A DNA stretch of 23,518 bases from an uncultured Lachnospiraceae bacterium (GTDB lineage Bacteria > Bacillota > Clostridia > Lachnospirales > Lachnospiraceae): contig CAJULP010000042.1 in NCBI GenBank assembly GCA_910587295.1, positions 1-23,518 on the forward strand, in the 5' to 3' direction. The stretch's first letter is position 1; each line of letters opens with the position of its first letter. This document shows positions 1 to 7,784 of the stretch, piece after piece. The position numbers were made by a program, and so were the translations under genes. Below the pieces are notes generated by a model. It was not told where the DNA came from, ran no database searches, and was given only the letters and a program-made list of their open reading frames with translations.

Positions 1-17
1 AATAATGCAAAAGTGGG

Positions 18-56
18 AAAATTAAGCCATTTTGCCGCACCAAATGGGTGAATTTT
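18..56. repeat. Imperfect inverted repeat at the left edge
   Basis: Arms at 18-32 and 42-56 pair at 13 of 15 positions around a 9-nt centre. The repeat lies in a non-coding stretch (1-121) that directly abuts the truncated binding-protein gene beginning at 122. A second small dyad (CTGC at 82-85, GCAG at 92-95) sits nearby. The stretch could be the end of a mobile element that interrupted the gene, but no transposase is visible in the window, so this is inference. Confidence 0.45.
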
Positions 57-121
57 AAGGTGCTGGTTTGGCTCCTCAAAACTGCATAATCGCAGACTTT
101 TCAGGCATTTAACAAGTTTGA

Positions 122-291
122 GTTTCACGGATTAAGGGTATATTAAAGACTTATGTGACAGAGTATTTATGTAAGTATATCATGGGCACCGTATCCGAAG
201 ATTCCTGGGATGAATTTGTTGATGAATGGTTAGCCATGGGTGGTCAGCAATGGACCGAGGAAGTAAATGAAAGTTATGATAAAATACATTA
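122..291 (+). pseudogene. C-terminal remnant of a CUT1 sugar ABC transporter substrate-binding protein
   Basis: An open frame running from 122 to the TAA at 289-291 encodes about 56 residues resembling the last helices of LplA-type extracellular binding proteins: a KTYVTEY segment, then KYIMGT, then DEFVDEWLAMGG and a terminal ESYDKI. These match the usual C-terminal pattern (Y-V-x-E, K-F-I-x-G, W-D-x-Y-V, M-G) of that family. The frame is closed upstream by TGA at 119-121 and TAA at 110-112, and no start or signal peptide exists, so only the 3' end survives. The two permeases that follow are the expected partners. Truncation by an element or deletion whose edge lies near 100-122 is the simplest reading. 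A gene continuing in another frame upstream was looked for and not seen. Confidence 0.7.
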
Positions 292-307
292 AATGAGAAC
301 GAAATTA

Positions 308-334
308 CCGGGGGAAATTTTTTTATTCCCCCGG
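308..334 (+). promoter_or_regulatory. Intercistronic stem-loop between binding-protein remnant and permease
   Basis: A perfect 9-bp stem (CCGGGGGAA at 308-316, TTCCCCCGG at 326-334) closes a 9-nt T-rich loop just 17 nt after the binding-protein stop and upstream of the permease RBS. Only a short, interrupted T stretch follows, so it is more likely an RNA-stabilising or partial attenuation structure than a full terminator. Such hairpins commonly let the binding protein be made in excess over the permeases. Confidence 0.7.
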
Positions 335-360
335 AGATTTTTCAGAAGGAGAATTGCAAA

Positions 361-1281
361 ATGAGGCGAGAGCGGGCTTTTAAAAAAAAGAAACACTGGA
401 TTTTGCGTGAATATCCGTTGCATCTTATGCTGATTCCAGGTATTCTTATTGTTTTTGTTTTTAGTTATTTGCCAATGTTTGGTTTGGTAATGACCTTTCA
501 GAATTTTAATCCGATGAAAAGCTTTACGGGAAGTGAATTTGTTGGTTTGAAGAATTTTAGATATATCTTTTCGTTACCTAATTTTGGACAGGTATTTTGG
601 AATACGGTTGAGATTGCTGTGTTCAAAATTATCTTGGGGCAGTTGTTTCCTCTTTTGCTTGCTCTTTTATTGAATGAGGTTGGGAAAAAATGGTTCAACC
701 GGACGGCGCAGACTATTTTCTTCCTGCCGTATTTTTTGTCATGGGTGATACTGGGGGGTGTATTTAAAGAAATTTTGTCGCTGGATGGCGGTATCAATGC
801 ATTGCTCTATGCACTTTTCGGGCAAAAAATCCATTTTATGGCAAGTAATGAGTTGTTTCCCGGTATCCTTGTAGTGACTGATGTCTGGAAGGGCATGGGA
901 TATAATATGATCATTTATCTGGCAGCCATGACAAATATTGACACCGGTCTGTATGAAGCTGCGCAGCTGGACGGATGTGGACGTATCCAGCAAGCCTGGC
1001 ACGTGACACTGCCGGGAATCATGCCTATGGTTATTTTGGTTGCGACACTGTCAATTGGAGGTGTGCTGAATGCGGGCTTTGACCAGGTCTATAATATGTA
1101 TAATCCGTTGGTTTATGAGTCGGTAGATATCCTGGATACATTAGTATACCGAATAGGCTTGGTAAACCGTCAGTATTCCGTATCTGCGGCGCTTGGCTTG
1201 TTTAAGTCTGTCGTGTCTGCGGGTTTGGTGGGCATCTCGTATTATCTTTCTTATAAAATCAGCGATTATAGGATATTTTAA
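361..1281 (+). CDS. CUT1 ABC transporter permease, LplB type
   Basis: This 306-residue integral membrane protein would form one half of a sugar-importing ABC channel. The N-terminus is basic (MRRERAFKKKKH), followed by a first hydrophobic segment at about residues 20-45, further membrane segments, and the cytoplasmic EAA loop at about 199-220 (YEAAQLDGCGRIQQAWHVTL, then PG), which contacts the ATPase. The LPMFGLVMTFQNF stretch after TM1 is typical of LplB/YteP-type permeases. An AGAAGGAG site at 344-351 supports the start at 361. The stop overlaps the RBS of the next permease, so the two are translationally linked. No ATPase gene is near. The substrate cannot be read from the permease; LplB-type systems usually take up oligosaccharides, often uronic-acid-containing ones. 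Confidence 0.92.
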   Translation: MRRERAFKKKKHWILREYPLHLMLIPGILIVFVFSYLPMFGLVMTFQNFNPMKSFTGSEFVGLKNFRYIFSLPNFGQVFWNTVEIAVFKIILGQLFPLLLALLLNEVGKKWFNRTAQTIFFLPYFLSWVILGGVFKEILSLDGGINALLYALFGQKIHFMASNELFPGILVVTDVWKGMGYNMIIYLAAMTNIDTGLYEAAQLDGCGRIQQAWHVTLPGIMPMVILVATLSIGGVLNAGFDQVYNMYNPLVYESVDILDTLVYRIGLVNRQYSVSAALGLFKSVVSAGLVGISYYLSYKISDYRIF

Positions 1282-1292
1282 GGGGGATGAAT

Positions 1293-2180
1293 ATGAAAAC
1301 AAGTTTATCGAGAAAGTTTTTTGTTGTATTTAATTATATTTTTTTGGCTCTGTTGGCAATCTTGTGCATTATGCCAATCTGGCATGTGCTCTGTATTGCC
1401 CTGTCAGAGAACCGCTTTGCGGTTTCCGGCCAGGTTGGGTTATGGCCGAAAGGATTTACGCTTGACGCTTTTGCTTATTTATCCCAGAAACCAGGATTTT
1501 TTGAATCATTTATTGTTTCTGTTAAGCGTGTGGTTCTGGGCAGTACATTGAATATGGTTATGTGCATAATCACGGCTTATCCGTTGTCAAAAAGCAATGA
1601 TAAGATTCACTTCCGTACTGTGTATACATGGTATTTTGCTATTACGATGTTTATTGGCGGCGGTTTGATTCCAACCTATTTTGTTATTAGTAAAATAGGT
1701 ATTATAGATTCCATGCTTGCTTTGATCTTGCCCGGAGCCCTGTCCTTCTGGAACTGCACAATGATGCTGAATTTCTTCCGGGGGGTTCCGGGAGAATTGG
1801 AGGATGCGGCCAGTATAGACGGCTGTGGACATATTAGAATGTTAATAAAGATATATCTGCCGCTTTCGAAGGCTTGTCTGGCTACCGTCTTATTATTTAC
1901 GATTGTTGGGCATTGGAATAGTTGGTTTGACGGATTGATCTATATGAATTCGCCTAAAAACTATCCCCTTCAGACGTATCTGATGAATGTAGTCAATTCT
2001 GTTGCGACAGTCAATAAGGAGGTTTTAACAGAAGCCGAACGGGAGATTTTGGCAAATGTAGATGAGAAAACAATACGTATGGCGCAGATTTTCCTGGGGG
2101 CATTGCCGATTATGTGCGTATATCCTTTTTTGCAAAAGTATTTTGTGAAGGGACTCGTGGTGGGCAGCGTCAAAGGATAG
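1293..2180 (+). CDS. CUT1 ABC transporter permease, YtcP/MalG type
   Basis: Second permease of the heterodimeric channel, about 295 residues. Several hydrophobic segments are visible, with the EAA loop at about residues 168-190 (LEDAASIDGCGHIRMLIKIY) and the C-terminus YPFLQKYFVKGLVVGSVKG, a strong signature of the YtcP group. Two in-frame ATGs lie at 1287 and 1293. AGGGGG at 1281-1286 touches the first and sits 6 nt before the second, so 1293 is preferred. It follows the LplB-type gene by a few bases, so they form an operon. An acidic insertion near the C-terminus (about residues 243-262, LTEAEREILANVDEKT) lengthens the last periplasmic loop and is also seen in relatives. Known family role: sugar uptake with a separate binding protein and ATPase. 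Confidence 0.92.
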   Translation: MKTSLSRKFFVVFNYIFLALLAILCIMPIWHVLCIALSENRFAVSGQVGLWPKGFTLDAFAYLSQKPGFFESFIVSVKRVVLGSTLNMVMCIITAYPLSKSNDKIHFRTVYTWYFAITMFIGGGLIPTYFVISKIGIIDSMLALILPGALSFWNCTMMLNFFRGVPGELEDAASIDGCGHIRMLIKIYLPLSKACLATVLLFTIVGHWNSWFDGLIYMNSPKNYPLQTYLMNVVNSVATVNKEVLTEAEREILANVDEKTIRMAQIFLGALPIMCVYPFLQKYFVKGLVVGSVKG

Positions 2181-2216
2181 CGGTAATTCAGGTTAAGTTA
2201 TAAAAGGGGGAAGAAG

Positions 2217-4250
2217 ATGCAGATGATACATATGCCATCAAATGGTTTATTTAGCGTAACGGCGCAGCAGACGGATGAAGGCAGCTGGACAGTAATGGGA
2301 GAGGATGATAACGGCGTTCGTTGGATTATCAATGACGATTTTGTTTTGTCATATTTGGTCAGGGGCGGAACAAAGTTGCGTAGTATCCGGCATAAGGGGT
2401 ACGAATCTGTGCAATTGATGGCAGAGACATTACACTGTTCTTGCCGAATTGGTACGGAAAACGGCAGTAGTATAGAAATTGTGGATATTTATACGATAGA
2501 AGAAACAGCTGTAGCCATAGAACGCACAATGTGTGTATGTGACGTTAGCGCAGATGATGACGGTTTCTTTGTGGATATAACAATCCGCCTGCCCGGTATG
2601 GGTGCGCCCGAGGATTGTGCATGGTTCGCTCCCGGACGCTGGTATGGAAAAGGCCGTCCGTTTTTCCAACTGGATGAAAAAAATGAGGCCGGGGCAGCGT
2701 TGGATAGCTTTACGGCGCCTGTCATGATGTGCCTGGACGAGAAGAATGGCCGGGGGATTGTATTGATTGACAATTCGCCCGGGCGGCGTAAAACCATAGC
2801 GGAAGATTGCCTTGAAAATGTTCCGGGGATTTTGAACAGTGACTCTTTTTATCTGCCGGGCATGGGTGTCCGTAAGCTTAGTGAGTCGAGTATGGGATTA
2901 TTCGTTACCTATCCTGCATATACACATGTGGATGGGCAGGGGACACTCTACCGGCTGCTGCCTGTGCACGAAGATATTGAACGCAAGGTGTCGCTGAAAA
3001 TCCAAAAGGCGGATTACCCGGGATATCAGCAGGCCATGCGGGATGTATGGCGTGGAATATATGATCAACTGGCACAGCCAAGATATTTTTATGACCCTGA
3101 TGACGTGCGGCAGGCACTATTGAAGTATATTGACGATTCGTTTACTGACGAGGGTGGTATTGCCAAGTACATGAAAGACGCTGAACACAATGAGGCAAGC
3201 AGCGGTTTCCTGTTCCGGAACATAGATCTGGCACACCTGCTGCTGGAAGCATGGCGGGAGCAGCGGGTTGACGGATGGAAGGAGCATGCCATTGCTGTTG
3301 TGGAATCCCAAATTGAGCAGAAACGTATGTATGCCGCTGATAAGTCAGCGGATCCCCGTCCGGCAATTGAAAGCCTTCATAGCCTTGTAAAGTGCTGGGA
3401 ATGTGCTTGTGCCGCTGAGCTTGATATGCCACATTGGCTAGGAACAGCTCTGGCGGAAACGGAAGAATTTCTCCCACTAAAGGAGTATTTCTCTATCCCG
3501 TTGATGGTTACCTTATACAGGATTACGGGGGAAGGGCGCTACCTGGGATCAGCGCTGGAAAAGGCTGAATGGAGTTGGGATAACTATTTCAGCCATCGAT
3601 ATTTTACAGGCGGCATTACTGACTGTGATCCGGGCAGTATGGATCGTGAATCGGCATCGTTGGCGCTGGAGGGGTATCTGGATCTGTTTGAGGCGTTAAA
3701 CGATGACAAATGGCTGGAACGTGCAGCATTTTGTGCTGATTATCTGGAGACCATGCAGGTGATTCAGGATGTGGATATGGAACCAGCAGGCGCGACCGGT
3801 AAAGAAATGCTGCGCAGAATGCACCATAATGTAATACAGGCCGCTCCCGGTAACAATCTTTCGGCTTTGGGTCTGAGCTTTATTGGAGTTCCAGGAGCAA
3901 GCGGAGATATCTATAATGTGTATAGTGCGCCAGACTTTTACCGACTATATCAATACACTAAGGATATGCATTATCTGCATTTTGCCTGCTTGCTGCAGTA
4001 TTATACAATGCAGTATGTTGATATGGATAATAAGGTGAACGGAATGACTGATCTGCTGCGCGGTACCGGACGTGGTTATATTAATGAGTTCTTTGCAATT
4101 GGCGTTTGTAAAGGCTATGTTCAGGGGCGCGGATGGGCGCATGCTGATAACATTGGCTGGTGTCCGTATGTGATTCTTTCATCCATGTATAGGATGAAGC
4201 AGTTGACAGGGCAGTACAAGTTACCTTACAATGGGAACGATTTGGAATAA
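2217..4250 (+). CDS. Putative cytoplasmic six-hairpin (alpha/alpha toroid) glycosidase, family not assigned
   Basis: This 677-residue protein has no signal peptide. Roughly residues 1-265 are beta-rich, with many short alternating strands. About 290-665 are helical with repeated W/Y-rich hairpins, the layout of (alpha/alpha)6 toroid glycosidases. Possible active-site segments are TGGITDCDPGSMDRESA (about 464-480), RMHHN (about 534-538) and GRGWAHADNIGW (about 637-648). A strong RBS (AAGGGGG at 2204-2210, 6-nt spacing) fixes the start at 2217. It follows the permease by 36 nt without a terminator, so it is probably the enzyme that handles the sugar imported by that transporter. No specific GH family is recognised; GH88, GH105, GH127 and GH154-like toroids are possible comparisons. 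The general fold is inference from the pattern; the reaction is unknown. Confidence 0.7.
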   Translation: MQMIHMPSNGLFSVTAQQTDEGSWTVMGEDDNGVRWIINDDFVLSYLVRGGTKLRSIRHKGYESVQLMAETLHCSCRIGTENGSSIEIVDIYTIEETAVAIERTMCVCDVSADDDGFFVDITIRLPGMGAPEDCAWFAPGRWYGKGRPFFQLDEKNEAGAALDSFTAPVMMCLDEKNGRGIVLIDNSPGRRKTIAEDCLENVPGILNSDSFYLPGMGVRKLSESSMGLFVTYPAYTHVDGQGTLYRLLPVHEDIERKVSLKIQKADYPGYQQAMRDVWRGIYDQLAQPRYFYDPDDVRQALLKYIDDSFTDEGGIAKYMKDAEHNEASSGFLFRNIDLAHLLLEAWREQRVDGWKEHAIAVVESQIEQKRMYAADKSADPRPAIESLHSLVKCWECACAAELDMPHWLGTALAETEEFLPLKEYFSIPLMVTLYRITGEGRYLGSALEKAEWSWDNYFSHRYFTGGITDCDPGSMDRESASLALEGYLDLFEALNDDKWLERAAFCADYLETMQVIQDVDMEPAGATGKEMLRRMHHNVIQAAPGNNLSALGLSFIGVPGASGDIYNVYSAPDFYRLYQYTKDMHYLHFACLLQYYTMQYVDMDNKVNGMTDLLRGTGRGYINEFFAIGVCKGYVQGRGWAHADNIGWCPYVILSSMYRMKQLTGQYKLPYNGNDLE

Positions 4251-4319
4251 TGGATTCATGAACGAATCTATGGAGACGAACCTTTGTTTAAAGAAAATGA
4301 TTGAGAGGAACATACTAAT

Positions 4320-4374
4320 ATGATCGACCTGCAAGATAAGAATATCTGTCCGGCCCTTGAGGAGATTATTGATG
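4320..4374 (+). pseudogene. Possible 5' fragment of a small gene (DUF3788-like start)
   Basis: An ATG at 4320, with AGAGGAA about 10 nt upstream, opens a frame reading MIDLQDKNICPALEEIID before running into helicase-derived sequence in a different frame; it stops at 4442-4444. The first 18 residues resemble the start of DUF3788-type proteins from Clostridia (M-I-D-x-Q-D-K ... P-x-L-E-E-I), but this is from memory and weak. The change of coding frame near 4372 suggests two unrelated genes joined by deletion. Confidence 0.3.
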
Positions 4375-5013
4375 CTGCCGGGTATTACGATCCTCATATC
4401 GCCGCTCATATCCCTTATGCAGGATCAGGTAAAAGCTCTAAATGAAGCCGGGATTCATGCGGGGTATATTAATTCGTTCCTGACGGATGTCCAGATATCG
4501 AGGGTATATGCCAAAGCATTGGAAGGGGCATATAAGCTCCTGTATGTTGCGCCGGAACGCCTGGAAAGCTTCGGGTTTACAGAATTTGTCAGTAAAATAG
4601 AGATTTCGATGGTAACAGTTGATGAAGCGCATTGTATCTCTCAGCGGGGGCAGGACTTCAGGCCAAGTTACTTGAAAATTGTAGAATTTGTAGGTGGCTT
4701 GCCCAAAAGGCCTATCGTAAGTACATTTACCGCTACTGCTACAAAAGAAGTGAAAACTGATATTTCCTGTACGCTCAAATTGCAGAATCCGAAGATTGTT
4801 GTCACTGGTTATAATCGTGAGAATCTTTATTTTGATGTGGAGGCTATCAAGAAGAAGGATGATTATGTACTGGAATATATCAAAAGGCATTCAGAAGATA
4901 GCGGTATCATATATTGTGCAACGAGGAAAAATGTTGACGCATTATATGAACTGCTTTCCGGCGGGGGGGTTCCCGTGACAAGATATCATGCCGATATGGC
5001 GAAAGGTTTATAG
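4357..5013 (+). pseudogene. RecQ-type DNA helicase, truncated and frameshifted (ATPase domain part)
   Basis: The frame encodes the central part of a RecQ superfamily 2 helicase. Visible are motif Ia (ISPLISLMQDQV), the VAPERLE segment, motif II (VDEAHCIS), the aromatic-rich loop region (QDFRPSYLK), motif III (FTATAT) and motif IV (GIIYCATRKNVDALY). The N-terminus with the Walker A lysine is missing: recognisable homology starts at about 4372 (LMLPGIT). The second helicase lobe is cut off after HADMAK at about 5003, where the frame hits TAG at 5011. The first listed codon is TTG with no RBS. The loop usually QWGQDFR reads QRGQDFR here. The protein cannot bind ATP or unwind DNA as encoded. It lies between two sugar-use blocks and looks like residue of a once intact gene. 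Homology is confident; the exact edges are approximate. Confidence 0.8.
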
Positions 5014-5519
5014 AAGCTATAGCCTTGTTTCTGGATGAAAATCCTGATTCTGCCACAAGCATAACAGATAATGAAGATGTTCCCGAAGAAAAGGTAAGAG
5101 TGGGCAAAAGGCGTAAAAATCATAAAGACCCTTTTTGTCTCAATCCGGAAGATAAAGATCGGTTTGAATGCGGCAATTACTATCTTTTATCTGAAATTAA
5201 GGATGAGTTGAACAGGATTACAACGGCGGATAATGTAAAGCATATATTCGGAACAGACATTTTCAAGCTGCTGACACAAATGGGCTATGTTGAAGAAAAG
5301 CAGATTGACGGCAGAATTGTTCAGATTCAGACAGAGCTGGGGATTTCCAAAGGGGTTATTACTGTTGATAAGATAAGCAAGATAGGAAATAAGTATACGG
5401 TACTGATGTATCCGCCGGGAGTTCAGCGAGAGATTGTGGAGCATTATATTGAAATCGGAGGGCAGGTGGAATCCGATGATGAAAGGAAGAGGTCCCAATA
5501 TGTATACCAGAAGAGTTGA
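5004..5519 (+). pseudogene. C-terminal helicase-associated fragment (RQC-minor-like winged helix)
   Basis: A coding frame that begins without a proper start at about 5004 (FIEAIALFLDENPDS) and ends at 5517-5519. The first possible start is TTG at 5025. It has a basic patch (GKRRKNHKDP), a helical middle (YYLLSEIKDELNRITTADN), and a C-terminal segment (LLTQMGYVEEK, TELGISKGV, NKYTVLMYPPGVQREIV). That last part resembles the small winged-helix 'RQC-minor' modules found at the ends of RecQ- and UvrD-like proteins. It sits in another frame directly after the broken RecQ part, so the two are most simply one gene joined by an internal deletion that removed helicase lobe 2. It overlaps the following GNAT gene by 20 nt. 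The winged-helix call is inference from sequence style. Confidence 0.55.
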
Positions 5520-5961
5520 TGAGGAGATTTCGCTTGTTAAATACTATCCGAATTATGCAAAGGCGCTTGAATGGTATCAGGATCCGGAAGTGTGTAAACA
5601 GGTAGACAACCGGGATGAGGTCTATGACCTAAAACTGCTAAAGCGTATGTACCGGTACTTAGACAGAAAAGGCTGGCTTTTTTATATCAAGTACAGGAAC
5701 AGGCTTTGCGGTGATGTCTGCTTGCAAGATAGCGGTGAAATAAATATTGTAATATCGAAACCTTACCAGAACAAGCATATTGGAAGAAGGGTGGTAAGTG
5801 AAATTATCAAGATTGCAAAAGAGAATGATCATAAAGAACTCCACGCAAAAATATATGGATTCAACCGGCAATCCCAAAAGATGTTTGAGAGCATCGGGTT
5901 CACCCAAGCCGGTGATGAAGAATATGTTTTACAAGTTCTTTCAATAGATATACCATGCTGA
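5500..5961 (+). CDS. GNAT-family N-acetyltransferase
   Basis: A 153-residue cytoplasmic protein with the GNAT layout: N-terminal helices, a beta segment (FYIKYRNRLCGDVCLQ, about 61-76), motif A (INIVISKPYQNKHIGRRVVS, about 81-100) with the acetyl-CoA pyrophosphate-binding KxxIGRR loop, and motif B (FNRQSQKMFESIGF, about 121-134) with the family-typical Asn, Ser and Phe. The start at 5500 is chosen because AGGAAGAGG lies 7 nt upstream; an in-frame upstream ATG exists only inside the helicase fragment. Acceptor substrate unknown; the RimI/RimJ-like pattern fits an amine or protein N-terminus. It appears intact although the gene in front is broken, and is likely still translated from its own RBS. 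A terminator follows at 6101. Confidence 0.85.
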   Translation: MYTRRVDEEISLVKYYPNYAKALEWYQDPEVCKQVDNRDEVYDLKLLKRMYRYLDRKGWLFYIKYRNRLCGDVCLQDSGEINIVISKPYQNKHIGRRVVSEIIKIAKENDHKELHAKIYGFNRQSQKMFESIGFTQAGDEEYVLQVLSIDIPC

Positions 5962-5967
5962 ATAATG

Positions 5968-5996
5968 AAAGGTTGTTTGCTGTTATCCCAACCTTT
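5968..5996 (+). other. Stem-loop just after the GNAT stop
   Basis: A perfect 8-bp stem (AAAGGTTG at 5968-5975, CAACCTTT at 5989-5996) with a 13-nt loop begins 7 nt after the GNAT stop. No T tract follows, so it is more likely a 3'-end protective hairpin than a terminator. Confidence 0.5.
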
Positions 5997-6100
5997 ATTG
6001 AACGCTGGGTCTACATAAACAATTTCCCTTATATGCAGATATTTGATATTTATTATTTATCTTAAGAGGAGCTGGCTGTTAAATATTTGCAGTCAAAAAG

Positions 6101-6127
6101 GAACAGGAAATTTCTGTTCTTTTTTTA
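6101..6127 (+). terminator. Rho-independent terminator after the GNAT gene
   Basis: GAACAG at 6101-6106 pairs with CTGTTC at 6114-6119, followed by seven T residues (6120-6126). It separates the helicase/GNAT debris from the GH28 gene. The rest of 5962-6255 is AT-rich and holds the hairpin at 5968; no convincing promoter was found there. Confidence 0.75.
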
Positions 6128-6255
6128 TATGAAAAAAGCAGAATATATCAGTTGAAAGCATTTTATTAAATGGTGAAGGTATCCATATTATGATATGCTA
6201 TGAAATATATGCAGGGCATTCGGTGAGCATATTAATGAAGACGGGAGAAAAAGAA

Positions 6256-7611
6256 ATGGTAATCAGTATTAAAGAAAAAGGCGCCATGGGGGATGGGGAG
6301 ACCATTAACACAGAGATCATACAAGGGTGTATTGATCTATGCTACGCATCGGGAGGCGGAACGGTACTGGTGGAAGGCGGGGTATACGTGACGGGAACAT
6401 TATATATGAAAAGTAATGTCAGGCTTGAAATAGACCAGTCGGCTGTTTTATTGGCAAGCCCGGATATATCACATTACGGAACCGACACCCATTATAACCG
6501 GTATAGGAATGAGCATAATATAGACCGTTGCTGGATCTATGCGGAAGAACAGGAAAATTTCAGCATTGGCGGAAGGGGAATGCTGGATGGAAATGCAGAA
6601 AAATTTCCCAATGAGGGAAGCATTTACAGGCCTATGATGCTCCGGTTCTTACGATGCAGAAACATACGCATTGACGAAATACGGCTTTATCATGCCGCCG
6701 CATGGACTACAGCGTTTTTGGATTCTTCCTATATATGGGTAACAAATGTGGAGATTAAAAATTCCCAAAATTACAACGGGGATGGCCTTGATTTTGACGG
6801 GTGCGCTCATGTGTTTGTCAGAGGGTGCAGCATTACGGGAACAGATGATAACCTTTGTCTGCAGGCAGGGAATAGTCAATACCCCACGGAGCATGTACAT
6901 ATATCGGATTGTGAATTTACTTCTCTTTGCGCAGGTATCAGGATCGGGCTGAAATCAATAGGTGATATCAGGAATGTGACAATAACCAACTGTACGATGA
7001 GAAACATATGGCGGGAGGGGATAAAGATCGAATGCTCCGAAGGGGGGAGCATATCGGATATTGCAGTGTCTAACATTGCTATGCGGAATGTAAGGCGGCC
7101 GCTTTTCGTGCTTTTAAATAATCGTTTCCGGCCGGATGATTATGGAAGCTCCATTGAGCTTTCCCAAATGCCGGAAATCGGGAAGATGGAAAGACTGTTG
7201 TTTTGTGGAATCACGATTTATGACGAGGATGAGATGAAAAATACCCATTACCGGTTTGGAAATGATATTATGGGTTCCCCTCGTTTTAACGGAATCCGCT
7301 TGGATGCGGAAGAAAACCATAAGATAAAAGATGTGGTGATCAGGGATCTGTTTTACGTTGCCGTGGGCGGCGTGAAACAGGAAGAAATACCTGCGGATTA
7401 CCCCTGTGTTTTGGATATGAAACAGCATGAAGATAAAAAGGTAAGTGAAAATTATTATCCGGATTTTAGCAGAACAGCCTGCATGGATATCAGAAATGTA
7501 GATAATCTGCATATATCCGGGGTTACGTTCAAGGTGAAACAGCCGGATGAAAGGCCAATATATCTGATGGAAGGATGCGGGGATGGAAAGTGGGAGATAA
7601 AGAACGATTAA
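6256..7611 (+). CDS. GH28-like parallel beta-helix glycoside hydrolase (polygalacturonase-related)
   Basis: A 451-residue protein beginning MVISIKEKGAMGDGET, the usual D/K-x-G-A-x-G-D-G opening of GH28 and pectate-lyase-like beta-helix proteins. Active-site landmarks are NYNGDGLDFDGC (about 172-183, the NTDG box as NGDG), ITGTDDNLCLQAG (about 193-205, the catalytic Asp pair) and REGIKIEC (about 253-260, the RIK box). The HG motif is replaced by CAGIRIG (about 225-231), so substrate or chemistry may differ from true polygalacturonases. No signal peptide, so it probably acts on imported oligosaccharides. The start at 6256 has GGGAG 8 nt upstream; in-frame ATGs at 6190 and 6235 lack an RBS. The large lyase-like gene follows without a terminator. 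Family call is good; substrate is unknown. Confidence 0.85.
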   Translation: MVISIKEKGAMGDGETINTEIIQGCIDLCYASGGGTVLVEGGVYVTGTLYMKSNVRLEIDQSAVLLASPDISHYGTDTHYNRYRNEHNIDRCWIYAEEQENFSIGGRGMLDGNAEKFPNEGSIYRPMMLRFLRCRNIRIDEIRLYHAAAWTTAFLDSSYIWVTNVEIKNSQNYNGDGLDFDGCAHVFVRGCSITGTDDNLCLQAGNSQYPTEHVHISDCEFTSLCAGIRIGLKSIGDIRNVTITNCTMRNIWREGIKIECSEGGSISDIAVSNIAMRNVRRPLFVLLNNRFRPDDYGSSIELSQMPEIGKMERLLFCGITIYDEDEMKNTHYRFGNDIMGSPRFNGIRLDAEENHKIKDVVIRDLFYVAVGGVKQEEIPADYPCVLDMKQHEDKKVSENYYPDFSRTACMDIRNVDNLHISGVTFKVKQPDERPIYLMEGCGDGKWEIKND

Positions 7612-7784
7612 AGGCGCTTATGGTTTGGCAGAGAGAAGGGCACTGCAGGCGCGGATAGAACGGCTGTCCGCTGTAAAAAGCGAAAATATGCCGGAGCGCA
7701 GGTCAGGCGAAAACGGAGTGGAAGTGAAGATTCGGGTAAGAGAAAATGAAAGAATATGTTCATGTGGAAAGTGAGGATATAAGC

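Noticed and set aside
4320..4444. Walker A (GSGKS) in the frame opening at 4320
   Set aside because: The apparent AGSGKSSK arises by reading RecQ-derived DNA out of frame; the true helicase frame has no Walker A and the match is chance.
4438..4890. 150-residue antisense open frame over the RecQ remnant
   Set aside because: The + strand shows clear helicase motifs in this stretch; the antisense frame has no family features.
6153..6166. Catabolite-control (cre) site before GH28
   Set aside because: TGAAAGC matches the left half only; the central CG and the terminal CA of the consensus are missing. The same holds for a similar stretch at 11228-11241.
7688..7774. 28-residue frame starting at ATG 7688
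   Set aside because: No RBS, no recognisable features, and it lies inside a larger frame without a start.
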